Shown here: piece after piece, positions 8,414 through 16,112 of the stretch
Layout: each line of letters begins with the position of its first letter
Position numbering within the stretch: position 1 is the first letter of the stretch
Source of the DNA: Pseudohalioglobus lutimaris
GTDB taxonomy: Bacteria > Pseudomonadota > Gammaproteobacteria > Pseudomonadales > Halieaceae
Assembly (NCBI RefSeq): GCF_002866825.1
Contig: NZ_PKUS01000027.1
Location: 1 to 39,733 of the forward strand
DNA length: 39,733 nt
Direction of reading: 5' to 3'
Notes under the pieces: model-generated
The model's database searches: none
The model's input: only the letters and a program-made list of their open reading frames with translations
Told to the model about the DNA's origin: nothing
Program-made: the position numbers and the translations under genes

Positions 8414-9697
8414 TCAGCTCGTCGCCCCTTTTAGCTGGCGTAAGCTCGCCAATTTGACGCAGACCACGAACGCCTCCGCAGTAGCCTTAACGTCCTCCAA
8501 TGAGGGGTAGCTCGGTGCCAGTCGAATATTACTGTCCTCAGGGTCCTCGCCGTAGGGATAGGTCGCGCCGGCAGGCGTCAGGGCCACGCCTATTCCGGAC
8601 GCCAGGCGCACGACCTCTTTGGCCAACCCCGGCCGGGTAGTAAACGAGATAAAGTACCCGCCCTCCGGTGTCAGCCAGTCACCCATGCCGGTGCCGGTGA
8701 GCTGCGCCTCCAGTGTCTCCAGTACTGCCTTGAATCGCGGTCGTAACAGGGCCGCGTGCTGCTGCATGTGCGCTTGCAAGCCCTCGGCATCTCGCAACAG
8801 CTTTACGTGACGTAACTGGTTGACCTTGTCCGGGCCAATGCTCTGAAAACCGAGATGTTGTTTGAAGGCTTTCAGGTTGGCCTCGCTGCTGGAGGCAAAG
8901 GCCACGCCGGCGCCGGCGAAGGTGATCTTGGAGGTTGAGCCGAACTGGAAAACATTGTCCAGGGTGCCCTCTCGTTCGCAGTATTCACGAATATTGGCGA
9001 GTGCCGGTGCGTTCTCGTGCAGCGCGTGTACCGCGTAGGCATTGTCATACATGACCAGAAAGCACTCACTGGCCAACTTTCCGAGCGCCGCCAAGCGCGC
9101 CACAGTTTCGTCGCTGTAAACACAGCCAGTAGGGTTGGAGAAGCGAGGAACACACCAGATTCCCCTTATACTGCTGTCCTCCTTCACCAGTTTCTCTACC
9201 GCGTTCATATCGGGTCCGGTGTCCAGCATTGGTACGGGAACCATCTCTATTCCCAGGTGCTCGCACAGTGCAAAGTGACGGTCGTAGCCGGGTACCGGGC
9301 AAAGAATTTTGACAGTGTCGTCATTTCCCCATGCGGACTCAGGGCCGCGCAGTCCAACTGAAAGGGCAAAGTCGATAACCGTATACATCAGGGTCAGGCT
9401 TGAGTTGCCACCGATAATCAGCTCTGCTTCTGGTACGCCCAGAACGGGAGCGAATAGGCGTTTGGCTTCGGGGAGGCCATCCAGGCCGCCATAATTGCGC
9501 ACGTCAGTGCCGTTCTCAGCCAGGTAGTGTCGGTCGAGGATGCCATCCAGTGCGTCAGAGAGACTGACCTGTTCGGTGCCGGGTTTGCCACGGGTCAGGT
9601 CCAGCGCGAGCTTGCGCTGCGCCAGGTCGGCGTATTGCGCCTCCAGCGATTTCAGTTCAGATGAAAGCGCATCAGCGCTGAGTTGTTCAATGTGCAC
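8414..9697 (-). CDS. PLP-dependent aminotransferase, fold type I (Aminotran_MocR / AspB-like)
   Basis: 427 residues from the GTG at 9697, which has GAGG eight bases upstream. The frame runs open to 9832, but the extra 45 codons cross the promoter region shared with lon and look non-coding. The family is marked by LALDLTRGKPG near the N-terminus, YGGLDGLPEAKRLF, GGNSSLTLMY, PRFSNPTGCVYS, YDNAYAVH and the PLP-lysine segment FGSTSKITFAGAGVAF. This group includes the actinobacterial aspartate aminotransferase AspB, so aspartate or a related amino acid is the likely amino donor; the substrate is not proven by sequence. It is divergent from lon. Confidence 0.8.
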   Translation of the reverse strand: MHIEQLSADALSSELKSLEAQYADLAQRKLALDLTRGKPGTEQVSLSDALDGILDRHYLAENGTDVRNYGGLDGLPEAKRLFAPVLGVPEAELIIGGNSSLTLMYTVIDFALSVGLRGPESAWGNDDTVKILCPVPGYDRHFALCEHLGIEMVPVPMLDTGPDMNAVEKLVKEDSSIRGIWCVPRFSNPTGCVYSDETVARLAALGKLASECFLVMYDNAYAVHALHENAPALANIREYCEREGTLDNVFQFGSTSKITFAGAGVAFASSSEANLKAFKQHLGFQSIGPDKVNQLRHVKLLRDAEGLQAHMQQHAALLRPRFKAVLETLEAQLTGTGMGDWLTPEGGYFISFTTRPGLAKEVVRLASGIGVALTPAGATYPYGEDPEDSNIRLAPSYPSLEDVKATAEAFVVCVKLASLRQLKGATS

Positions 9698-9785
9698 GAC
9701 AGGATCCTCGTGTGGTCTAGACTGAATTAACGAGCGGGAAACGATTATAACGCGCGAGTCGGTGGCAGGACACGGCTCACCACGG

Positions 9786-9813
9786 TTGAAAAATCGTTCC
9801 CCAACCTTATATA
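9786..9813 (+). promoter_or_regulatory. Candidate promoter of lon
   Basis: TTGAAA (9786-9791), a 16-bp spacer and TATATA (9808-9813), about 33 bp before the lon ATG. The -35 matches five of six and the -10 four of six positions. No inverted repeat of the CIRCE type (heat-shock repressor site) is visible. Confidence 0.45.
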
Positions 9814-9846
9814 GCATGCAGTACAAATGCATATCAGGGACATGTC

Positions 9847-12276
9847 ATGGATCAATCTGAACAAGACGAATCGCTGGATGGAGGTGTCCTGGAAGAGGCA
9901 AACTCACCCGGTACCCCCGCTGTAGCGGAGGAGGTTCTACCCGATACGTTGTATATCATGCCGGTCCCGAATCGGCCTTTTTTCCCCGGGCAAGTACAGC
10001 CTGTATCGATCGATGCCGGGGAGTGGGCAGCGACGCTGAAAGAGGTTGGCGAAGCAGGGCACGGCCTGATCGGGCTTTCTTACGTACAGCGTGACGGAGC
10101 CGGTGCACCCGATACCCGCCATTTCCCGGAAGTCGGCTGTGTTGTGCGCCTGCATAAGCCTCCCGCCGAGGTTAGCCAGGCAGGACAGTTCCTTGCCCAG
10201 GGGGTGCGGCGTTTCCGTGTTGTGCGTTGGCTGAGTGAAAAGCCCCCCTATCTCGCCCAGGTGGAGTACCCCCGTAGCCAGGGCGACACCGAGTCGGATG
10301 AAATCAAGGCCTATGCCATGGCCCTGATCAAGGAAATCAAGGAACTGCTGCCCCTGAACCCGCTGTACAGTGCTGAGCTCAAGCAGTACCTCGCCAATTT
10401 TAGTCCCAGTCAGCCCAGCCTGTTGGCCGACTTCTCTGCGGCGCTGACCACTGCGTCCGGTGAACAGCTGCAGGAAATACTGGACACCTTGCCTCTGCTT
10501 TCGCGAATGGAGAAAGTGCTCGTTCTGTTGCGTAAAGAGCGCGAACTAGCGGAACTGCAGGGGCAGATCACCGGCCAGGTGAATGAGAAGCTGTCTGATC
10601 AGCAGCGCGAGTTTTTTCTGCGCGAGCAGCTGAAAGTCATCCAGAAAGAGCTGGGATTGTCCAAGGACGACCGTACGTCCGATGTGGAGCTGTTTGACAA
10701 GCGCATTGCAGACAAGACCATGCCCGATGCGGTAGAAAGACGAATTCGCGACGAGTTGCACAAGCTCTCGGTGTTGGAAACCGGTTCGCCCGAGTACGGC
10801 GTAACCCGCAACTACCTCGATTGGGCCACATCGGTGCCCTGGGGCGTGTATTCCAGCGATAATCTCGAATTATCGCATGCGCGCGCGGTACTTGATGAAC
10901 ACCATGAAGGCCTGGAAGATGTAAAAGCACGTATCCTGGAGTTCCTCGCTGTAGGCTCCTTCAAGGGAGAGATGTCCGGCTCTATTCTGCTGCTGGTGGG
11001 GCCTCCTGGCGTCGGTAAGACCAGTATCGGCAGATCCGTTGCAGATGCCCTGGGGCGGGAGTTTTACCGCTTCAGTCTGGGCGGGATGCGCGACGAGGCG
11101 GAAATCAAGGGCCATCGCAGGACCTACATCGGGGCGATGCCGGGAAAATTTGTGCAGGCGCTCAAGGAGGTGCAGGTAGCCAATCCAGTGATTATGCTGG
11201 ACGAGATTGACAAGGTCGGTGCTTCATTCCAGGGTGACCCTGCCTCGGCCCTGCTGGAAGTACTGGACCCTGAGCAGAACGCTGAATTCCTTGATCACTA
11301 TCTGGACATGCGTGTCGACCTGTCCAAGGTACTGTTTATTTGTACTGCCAATCAACTGGATACTATTCCCGGGCCCTTGCTGGACCGCATGGAGGTGACG
11401 CGGCTGTCAGGTTACGTGGCAGAGGAAAAGCTGTCTATCGCCCGCAATCACCTTTGGCCGCGGCAACTGTCGCGCCACGGGCTTGGTGAGGACCAGTTGA
11501 AGATCAATGACGCGGGGCTGAAGTACGTGATTGATTCCTACTGCCGTGAGGCGGGGGTGCGCAACCTCGAAAAGCAGATTGCACGCATTATGCGCAAGTC
11601 CATTGTGCGCATGCTGGATGGGGGAGACGACAGACTTCGGGTGGGCAAAAAAGATATCGAGGATCTACTGGGCAAACCGCCGTTTTCGCCGGACAAGCCC
11701 CTGCGTGGCCTCGGTGTGGCCACGGGGCTTGCCTGGACCTCCATGGGCGGCGCCACGCTGGCCGTGGAGTCCTCGCAGATACATACGCTCAACCGGGGAT
11801 TCAAGCTGACAGGTCACCTCGGTGAGGTGATGCGGGAGTCGGCGGAGATCGCGTACAGCTATGTCATTGCGCATCTCAAGGACTATGGTTGTGACCTCGA
11901 TTTCTTTGATATGAGTATGGTCCACCTGCATGTGCCTGAGGGGGCTACCCCCAAAGACGGGCCCAGTGCCGGGATTACCATGGCCACGGCACTGGTATCG
12001 CTGGCACGCAAGGAGCGTATCAAGCGCCCCCTTGCCATGACCGGCGAGTTGACCCTCACCGGGCAGGTATTGCCGGTAGGCGGTATTCGCGAGAAGGTCA
12101 TTGCCGCCAGGCGCAGCAAGATCATGGAAATGATTTTACCGCACGGCAATCGGCGCGACTTCGAGGAGCTGCCTGATTATTTGCGCGAAGGCATAAATGT
12201 GCATTTCGCGCGCAATTATCGGGAGGTTTTCGAGTATGTTTTCCACGAGCATCGCCGCGACAAGTCATTGCACTGA
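9847..12276 (+). CDS. lon: ATP-dependent Lon protease (LonA type)
   Basis: 809 residues, slightly longer than E. coli Lon (784). The N-terminal substrate-binding domain starts at about 30 (LPDTLYIMPVPNRPFFPGQ) and leads into a coiled coil with QREFFLREQLKVIQKELG. The AAA+ module has Walker A GPPGVGKT at 385-392 and Walker B VIMLDEIDK. The protease domain has the Ser-Lys dyad S707 in PKDGPSAG and K750 in GGIREKV. AGGGA sits six bases before the ATG. The gene is not in the usual clpP-clpX-lon-hupB cluster, so it may be a second Lon copy of the kind represented by Pseudomonas PA0779; that is inference. It degrades misfolded and regulatory proteins in the cytosol. Confidence 0.93.
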   Translation: MDQSEQDESLDGGVLEEANSPGTPAVAEEVLPDTLYIMPVPNRPFFPGQVQPVSIDAGEWAATLKEVGEAGHGLIGLSYVQRDGAGAPDTRHFPEVGCVVRLHKPPAEVSQAGQFLAQGVRRFRVVRWLSEKPPYLAQVEYPRSQGDTESDEIKAYAMALIKEIKELLPLNPLYSAELKQYLANFSPSQPSLLADFSAALTTASGEQLQEILDTLPLLSRMEKVLVLLRKERELAELQGQITGQVNEKLSDQQREFFLREQLKVIQKELGLSKDDRTSDVELFDKRIADKTMPDAVERRIRDELHKLSVLETGSPEYGVTRNYLDWATSVPWGVYSSDNLELSHARAVLDEHHEGLEDVKARILEFLAVGSFKGEMSGSILLLVGPPGVGKTSIGRSVADALGREFYRFSLGGMRDEAEIKGHRRTYIGAMPGKFVQALKEVQVANPVIMLDEIDKVGASFQGDPASALLEVLDPEQNAEFLDHYLDMRVDLSKVLFICTANQLDTIPGPLLDRMEVTRLSGYVAEEKLSIARNHLWPRQLSRHGLGEDQLKINDAGLKYVIDSYCREAGVRNLEKQIARIMRKSIVRMLDGGDDRLRVGKKDIEDLLGKPPFSPDKPLRGLGVATGLAWTSMGGATLAVESSQIHTLNRGFKLTGHLGEVMRESAEIAYSYVIAHLKDYGCDLDFFDMSMVHLHVPEGATPKDGPSAGITMATALVSLARKERIKRPLAMTGELTLTGQVLPVGGIREKVIAARRSKIMEMILPHGNRRDFEELPDYLREGINVHFARNYREVFEYVFHEHRRDKSLH

Positions 12277-12287
12277 GCGGGCTTCAG

Positions 12288-12311
12288 CCCTGGCTGAACC
12301 GACGGCCAGGG
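12288..12311 (+). terminator. Possible lon terminator
   Basis: CCCTGGC (12288-12294) pairs with GCCAGGG (12305-12311) across a 10-nt loop, followed by TTT and, nine bases later, TTTTT. It starts 11 bp after the lon stop. The interrupted T-tract makes it moderate. Confidence 0.45.
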
Positions 12312-12414
12312 TTTCGGTGCTTTTTCCACAACACGATATAGGAGAGCTCCCTGCAAGCTGCTAGAGTGTCGACTTGGCGGGTTACCTGGCAGAGGGCCCG
12401 TTGTACACAGATAA

Positions 12415-12420
12415 TATAAT
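12415..12420 (+). promoter_or_regulatory. Consensus -10 box just before pilU
   Basis: A perfect TATAAT at 12415-12420 without a good -35 at 16-18 bp. Transcription would start near 12427, leaving a leader of about 15 nt before the GTG at 12442. Confidence 0.35.
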
Positions 12421-12441
12421 CGCAGAGTGGGGACAGCGATC

Positions 12442-13668
12442 GTGCGCATAACAGACTGGCTAAAATTTTTGGCCACGGAGAATGGTTCAGACCTTTATCT
12501 GAGCACGGGCGCGCCGCCCTGTGCCAAATTTGACGGTAAACTCAGGCCTATAGATAGCGAGATACTGCAGCCAGGGGAGATCAAGGAAATCGCCTATGAG
12601 GTGATGGATCCGACCCAGCAGGCTGAATTTGAGCAGGAACTGGAGATGAACCTGGCGACCTCGATACCGGGTTACGGTCGCTTCCGGGTGAATATTTTCA
12701 TCCAGCGCAACGAAGTGGCCATGGTCTGCCGTAACATTGTCGCCGATATTCCGCGCTGGCAGGACCTGGGCCTGCCGGACATTCTCCCCGAGGTAGTGAT
12801 GCGCAAGCGCGGCCTGGTGCTGTTTGTCGGTGCCACGGGTTCGGGCAAGTCCACATCACTGGCAGCGCTGATTGACTACCGTAACGCCAACAGCAGCGGG
12901 CACATCGTGACCATCGAGGATCCGGTGGAGTACGTGCACAGCCATAAGAAGTCCATCGTCAATCAGCGCGAAGTGGGGGTGGATACACGCAGTTGGCACA
13001 ATGCCTTGAAGAACACGTTGCGCCAGGCTCCCGACGTCATCCTGATCGGAGAGATTCGGGATCGGGAGACTATGGAGCATGCGATCGCGTTTGCGGAAAC
13101 CGGCCACCTGTGTATCTCTACGCTGCACGCTAATAATGCTAACCAGGCGCTTGACCGGATAATCAATTTCTTTCCTGATGAGCGTAAGCAGCAGTTGCTT
13201 ATGGACCTCTCACTTAACCTGCAGGTCTTTGTTTCACAGCGTCTCGTGCCCACTGTGGATGGTAAGCGCTGCGCGGCGATTGAAGTCCTTCTGGGGTCTC
13301 CCCGGGTTGCGGACCTGATTTTGCGCGGCGAGCTGGACGGCATCAAAGAAGTGATGATGAAATCCGAGAACAGCGGGATGAAGACCTTCGATACCGCGCT
13401 CTTTGAGCTGTTTATGGCGGGGAAAATCTCTGAGGAAGAAGCACTGCGCAATGCGGATGCTCCCAATAATGTGCGCTTGAAAATCAAGTTTGCCCGGGAG
13501 CAGGGCGGCAGCGCTATGTCTTCTGCCCCGGCGCGTTCACCGGCAAGCGCGCCGCCGGCGGCAGATCACGCTGTCAGCAGGCCATCACCTGGGTATGGTC
13601 AGGGTATGGACCTGAGTCTTGAGCTGGTTGAGGAAGAGGATGACGACGGTGAAGAGCGCATTTTCTGA
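12442..13668 (+). CDS. pilU: Type IV pilus twitching-motility ATPase, PilU type
   Basis: 408 residues from the GTG at 12442, which has GGGGA about nine bases upstream; an in-frame GTG at 12427 is the alternative. The N-terminal PAS-like domain includes GSDLYLSTGAPP. The ATPase core has Walker A GATGSGKSTS, the Asp box IVTIEDPVEYVH, Walker B DVILIGEIRDRETM and the His box HLCISTLHANNANQALDRI. RNANSSGHI and FFPDERKQQ are closer to PilU than to PilT. The tail beyond about residue 350 is Ala/Pro/Ser-rich and ends in an acidic run (VEEEDDDGEERIF), longer than in Pseudomonas PilU. It should power pilus retraction with PilT at the inner membrane. No pilT is adjacent. It converges on a PilZ-domain gene with a 6-bp gap. 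Confidence 0.85.
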   Translation: MRITDWLKFLATENGSDLYLSTGAPPCAKFDGKLRPIDSEILQPGEIKEIAYEVMDPTQQAEFEQELEMNLATSIPGYGRFRVNIFIQRNEVAMVCRNIVADIPRWQDLGLPDILPEVVMRKRGLVLFVGATGSGKSTSLAALIDYRNANSSGHIVTIEDPVEYVHSHKKSIVNQREVGVDTRSWHNALKNTLRQAPDVILIGEIRDRETMEHAIAFAETGHLCISTLHANNANQALDRIINFFPDERKQQLLMDLSLNLQVFVSQRLVPTVDGKRCAAIEVLLGSPRVADLILRGELDGIKEVMMKSENSGMKTFDTALFELFMAGKISEEEALRNADAPNNVRLKIKFAREQGGSAMSSAPARSPASAPPAADHAVSRPSPGYGQGMDLSLELVEEEDDDGEERIF

Positions 13669-13676
13669 ATGCGCTC
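13654..13676. terminator. Hairpin spanning both convergent stop codons (pilU / PilZ gene)
   Basis: GAGCGCATT (13654-13662) and AATGCGCTC (13668-13676) form a perfect 9-bp stem with a 5-nt loop TTCTG. On the plus strand AGTTTTCC follows. The TGA of pilU (13666-13668) lies in the loop and first base of the right arm, and the stop of the PilZ gene begins in the stem. It probably works as a compact terminator, best in the plus direction. Confidence 0.5.
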
Positions 13677-14040
13677 AGTTTTCCAGGCTGGAAATCAGAG
13701 TAATCCAGTGATCAATGTCTGAGCCCTGGGCCTGCATCAGTGCCAGGCCGGCCACGAAGGGCTGTTCGGGCAGTTCGCCGGGCCGACACCAGCGTACCTG
13801 GGCAATGAGGAAAAACGTTTCTGTGGCTTCCGCTGAATGCGGGGGCTCCACGCCAATCTGTAAATAGGCCTGCTCCTCAAGCTCCTGGTCTACCGCTACC
13901 CTCAGGCCCTGTGCCGATACATCCAGGGTCCTGCATACAACCACGCTGCCCTGGTCACGCGTATCATCGCTCCGCTCTTCGAGCTCGATGAACACCCGGC
14001 TCTCCACGGGGAGTCTTAAGTGCTTTCTCTCCAGGTCCAA
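13675..14040 (-). CDS. PilZ-domain protein (predicted c-di-GMP binding)
   Basis: 121 residues, a stand-alone PilZ domain. The N-terminal RKHLR (residues 5-9) fits the RxxxR half of the c-di-GMP site. CRTLDVSAQGLRV at about 36-48 fits the D/N-x-S-x-x-G half. The rest is a beta-barrel with QVRWCRPGELPE. Such proteins change partner activity when cyclic di-GMP rises, often in motility and biofilm control. It is the last gene of a six-gene minus-strand run, 11 bp after the DUF1631-like gene, and faces pilU, which makes a surface-motility role plausible but unproven. The ATG start places RxxxR immediately at the N-terminus, as usual. Confidence 0.82.
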   Translation of the reverse strand: MDLERKHLRLPVESRVFIELEERSDDTRDQGSVVVCRTLDVSAQGLRVAVDQELEEQAYLQIGVEPPHSAEATETFFLIAQVRWCRPGELPEQPFVAGLALMQAQGSDIDHWITLISSLEN

Positions 14041-14051
14041 CGCAATCCCCT

Positions 14052-15860
14052 TCAGGTCTGGTGTCTGGCCATTCGCTTGCGGGCCATTTCCACCTGCTCG
14101 CGAAAATTAGTCTTGGCTTCGAGGATGTCCACCTGGCCTTCTTGCAACAGCGCCAGGTACTCTTCCTCGGGCAGGCGACGTAGTTCAATGCCTTTGCGAT
14201 TTACAAAGATCAGTAGGCGCCTGACCTTGTCATGCATGGCCAGTTTGGCCAGTAGTGGCGGGTCCAGGTCATGGAACCCCAGCCAGGTGCCCATCGGCAA
14301 TTCTGGAATGCCCGACTCGGGCAGGTCCGGTTCAGGGTTGGGTTCGCTCTCCACCTGAACCGGGGGGAGTTCCGACACCTCCGGTTTGGGGGCGGGCGAG
14401 GGAGGCTGTGTTGCTGGTGGGGGCTCGGTCACGACCGCGGCGGGTGTGATTGTCGGCTCCTCCGTTAGCGCTCCTTTTTCTGTGTCAGCCGGAGGTGACT
14501 TTGGCTGCCTCTTGGGAGCCGCTGCGGTGGCTGGAGCTGGAGCTGGAGCCGGAACTGGATCGGCATTCGCCATCGCGGCGGCTGGCTCCCCGGTAAGACG
14601 GCTGAGGGCCTCTGGTGTGTCGACTCCGATTACCGCTGCCAGTGAACGGCTGAAACTTACTCCCGTATCCAGGTGTTTCGCTTTACCCCGCTCCAGTAAC
14701 TCGGCGAAGGCGCGGTAATCCATGGACTGAACCCTGGCACCGGCGTGGTTACAAAACATCAGGCGCTGTTCTCTGGGCTGCATCATGGCCAGTTGAATGC
14801 GTAGTATGCCTCCCTTACGCGCCTCTACCTGGTACCACTGACCGGTTTCCACTCCGTTGAGAGAGCTGTTTTCTTCTGTCTGCGGTGATGACTTGGCGAT
14901 TGGAATCAGGCTGGTCGCAGAGCGCTCGATGTCCATTCCCTTCGCCACTCGCAACTGGGTGAACTCGATAGTGCTGATCGCCTCCTCGGTCTGCTGCTGG
15001 TCATGCTGCAAGCTCAGTAGCCAGCGCCTTATCTGCTGTATTGCCTCGGCCCCAGCCTCCGCCGCAGGGCCGCCTTCTTCCTGCGGCGCAAGCGTCGCCA
15101 TGAGGTTGGAGGTGGCAGCGCTTATCTCTTGCCACTGAGAGGAGTTTTCTCCGTATTTAAGCAGCACCAGTTGGGCGCTTTCAAACCACGGTCTGGTCAG
15201 GAAATAACCGATATCGGCAGGAATAGGATGGCGGGTTATCTCCTTGTTGATCATGGTCGCGGCGACTTCTTTGGCGCGCGCTGCGCGCAGTTGGCCGCGT
15301 TCGCCGTCGGCAGTGCGTTGAACCATACGGCGAGTGCGTTTCTCCAGCCGTTGTGCTGACTTGATCGACTCCCTCAGTAACGCCATGAGTCCTGAGCCGT
15401 TTTCCTCCAGGCAGGCCATGGCGCCTTCCACGGTCTGGTCAATAAGCTTTTCTACTGGTTCACCTGCACGTCCCAGGCTTTCTTGCCAGCCCACGGACGC
15501 ATCATATATTCCATCCAGAACCTGGTGAAGCGGGTGGATTCCCGGGATATAAAATTGGCTGTCTGCAAGGGCCATTAACCCCAGAACCGGCTTTAGGCGT
15601 CGCACGCGGGCAGCCAGAGGCTGGTCCAGGGTAAAGTGGCGTTCCCAATGATCAAACGCGGCGCCCACCCAGGCCAGCGCTGCTATGTCTTCGCTGGCAG
15701 GTAGGGCCGGTTCACCAATTACTTCCGTCTGTGCCAATACCGCCTGCAGCGGACCGATATCGAAGTTGTCTATAGTATTGAGGTAGTTGAAAAGGTCCTC
15801 CCGCGGCATAGGCTGACCGTCCTGGGCCGGGGACGCCTGATCGGCAAAGCACTGCACCAC
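14052..15860 (-). CDS. DUF1631-like protein
   Basis: About 602 residues from a GTG at 15860. The frame remains open further upstream without a better start, and an ATG 17 codons in (after AGGA) is an alternative. The N-terminal 270 residues are helical and contain VRRLKPVLGLMALADSQF, HPLHQVLDGIYDA and HPIPADIGYFLTRPWFESAQ, which I recognise as DUF1631. A Pro/Ala/Glu-rich disordered linker (about 430-510, with PAPAPAPAT) joins a short C-terminal helical domain ending RMARHQT. No catalytic motif is visible. The family has no established biochemical role; members often lie near PilZ genes and c-di-GMP functions, as here. It is shorter than many family members. Confidence 0.68.
   Translation of the reverse strand: MVQCFADQASPAQDGQPMPREDLFNYLNTIDNFDIGPLQAVLAQTEVIGEPALPASEDIAALAWVGAAFDHWERHFTLDQPLAARVRRLKPVLGLMALADSQFYIPGIHPLHQVLDGIYDASVGWQESLGRAGEPVEKLIDQTVEGAMACLEENGSGLMALLRESIKSAQRLEKRTRRMVQRTADGERGQLRAARAKEVAATMINKEITRHPIPADIGYFLTRPWFESAQLVLLKYGENSSQWQEISAATSNLMATLAPQEEGGPAAEAGAEAIQQIRRWLLSLQHDQQQTEEAISTIEFTQLRVAKGMDIERSATSLIPIAKSSPQTEENSSLNGVETGQWYQVEARKGGILRIQLAMMQPREQRLMFCNHAGARVQSMDYRAFAELLERGKAKHLDTGVSFSRSLAAVIGVDTPEALSRLTGEPAAAMANADPVPAPAPAPATAAAPKRQPKSPPADTEKGALTEEPTITPAAVVTEPPPATQPPSPAPKPEVSELPPVQVESEPNPEPDLPESGIPELPMGTWLGFHDLDPPLLAKLAMHDKVRRLLIFVNRKGIELRRLPEEEYLALLQEGQVDILEAKTNFREQVEMARKRMARHQT
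14531..14552. repeat. Hexanucleotide microsatellite in the DUF1631-like gene
   Basis: CTGGAG is repeated three times with a degenerate fourth copy. It encodes the Pro-Ala repeat of the linker on the minus strand. Because the unit is six bases, slippage would change linker length without breaking the frame. Confidence 0.6.
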
Positions 15861-15907
15861 CAGAGGTTGCAGCGAGACGCGAAGCGGGAACTGTTCTTTT
15901 GAGAGTT

Positions 15908-16111
15908 TCAGGTGATCAACTTCCAGAGAATCAAAATCAGCAGCAGAGACCAGGAAGCGACCAGTGCGATCTTATGCCAGAGGGGCGGGCCTTCCTGATT
16001 CTGGGCTGCCACGCGCTGGGCGGTGATATTAAACGATCCGCAGGCGGGACACTGTCCACCCTGACCACTGGTTTTGCCGCGGTAGCTGCAATCTTTGCAG
16101 AGATAAGCCAT
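15908..16111 (-). CDS. Zinc-ribbon membrane microprotein
   Basis: 67 residues. Two CxxC knuckles, C5-x2-C8 and C21-x2-C24 (CPACGSF), form a rubredoxin-like zinc ribbon. A single transmembrane helix follows near 46-65 (IALVASWSLLLILILWKLI), so the ribbon would face the cytosol in a C-tail-anchored protein. The ATG is one base after the stop of the VWA gene, which argues that it is real and co-translated. I do not recognise a named family. It may tether or regulate the MoxR/VWA pair at the membrane; this is inference from position. Confidence 0.7.
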   Translation of the reverse strand: MAYLCKDCSYRGKTSGQGGQCPACGSFNITAQRVAAQNQEGPPLWHKIALVASWSLLLILILWKLIT

Positions 16112-16112
16112 G

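Noticed and set aside
12963-13487. 174-codon minus-strand frame inside pilU
   Set aside because: Antisense to the conserved ATPase core; Ser/Arg-rich translation typical of a shadow frame.
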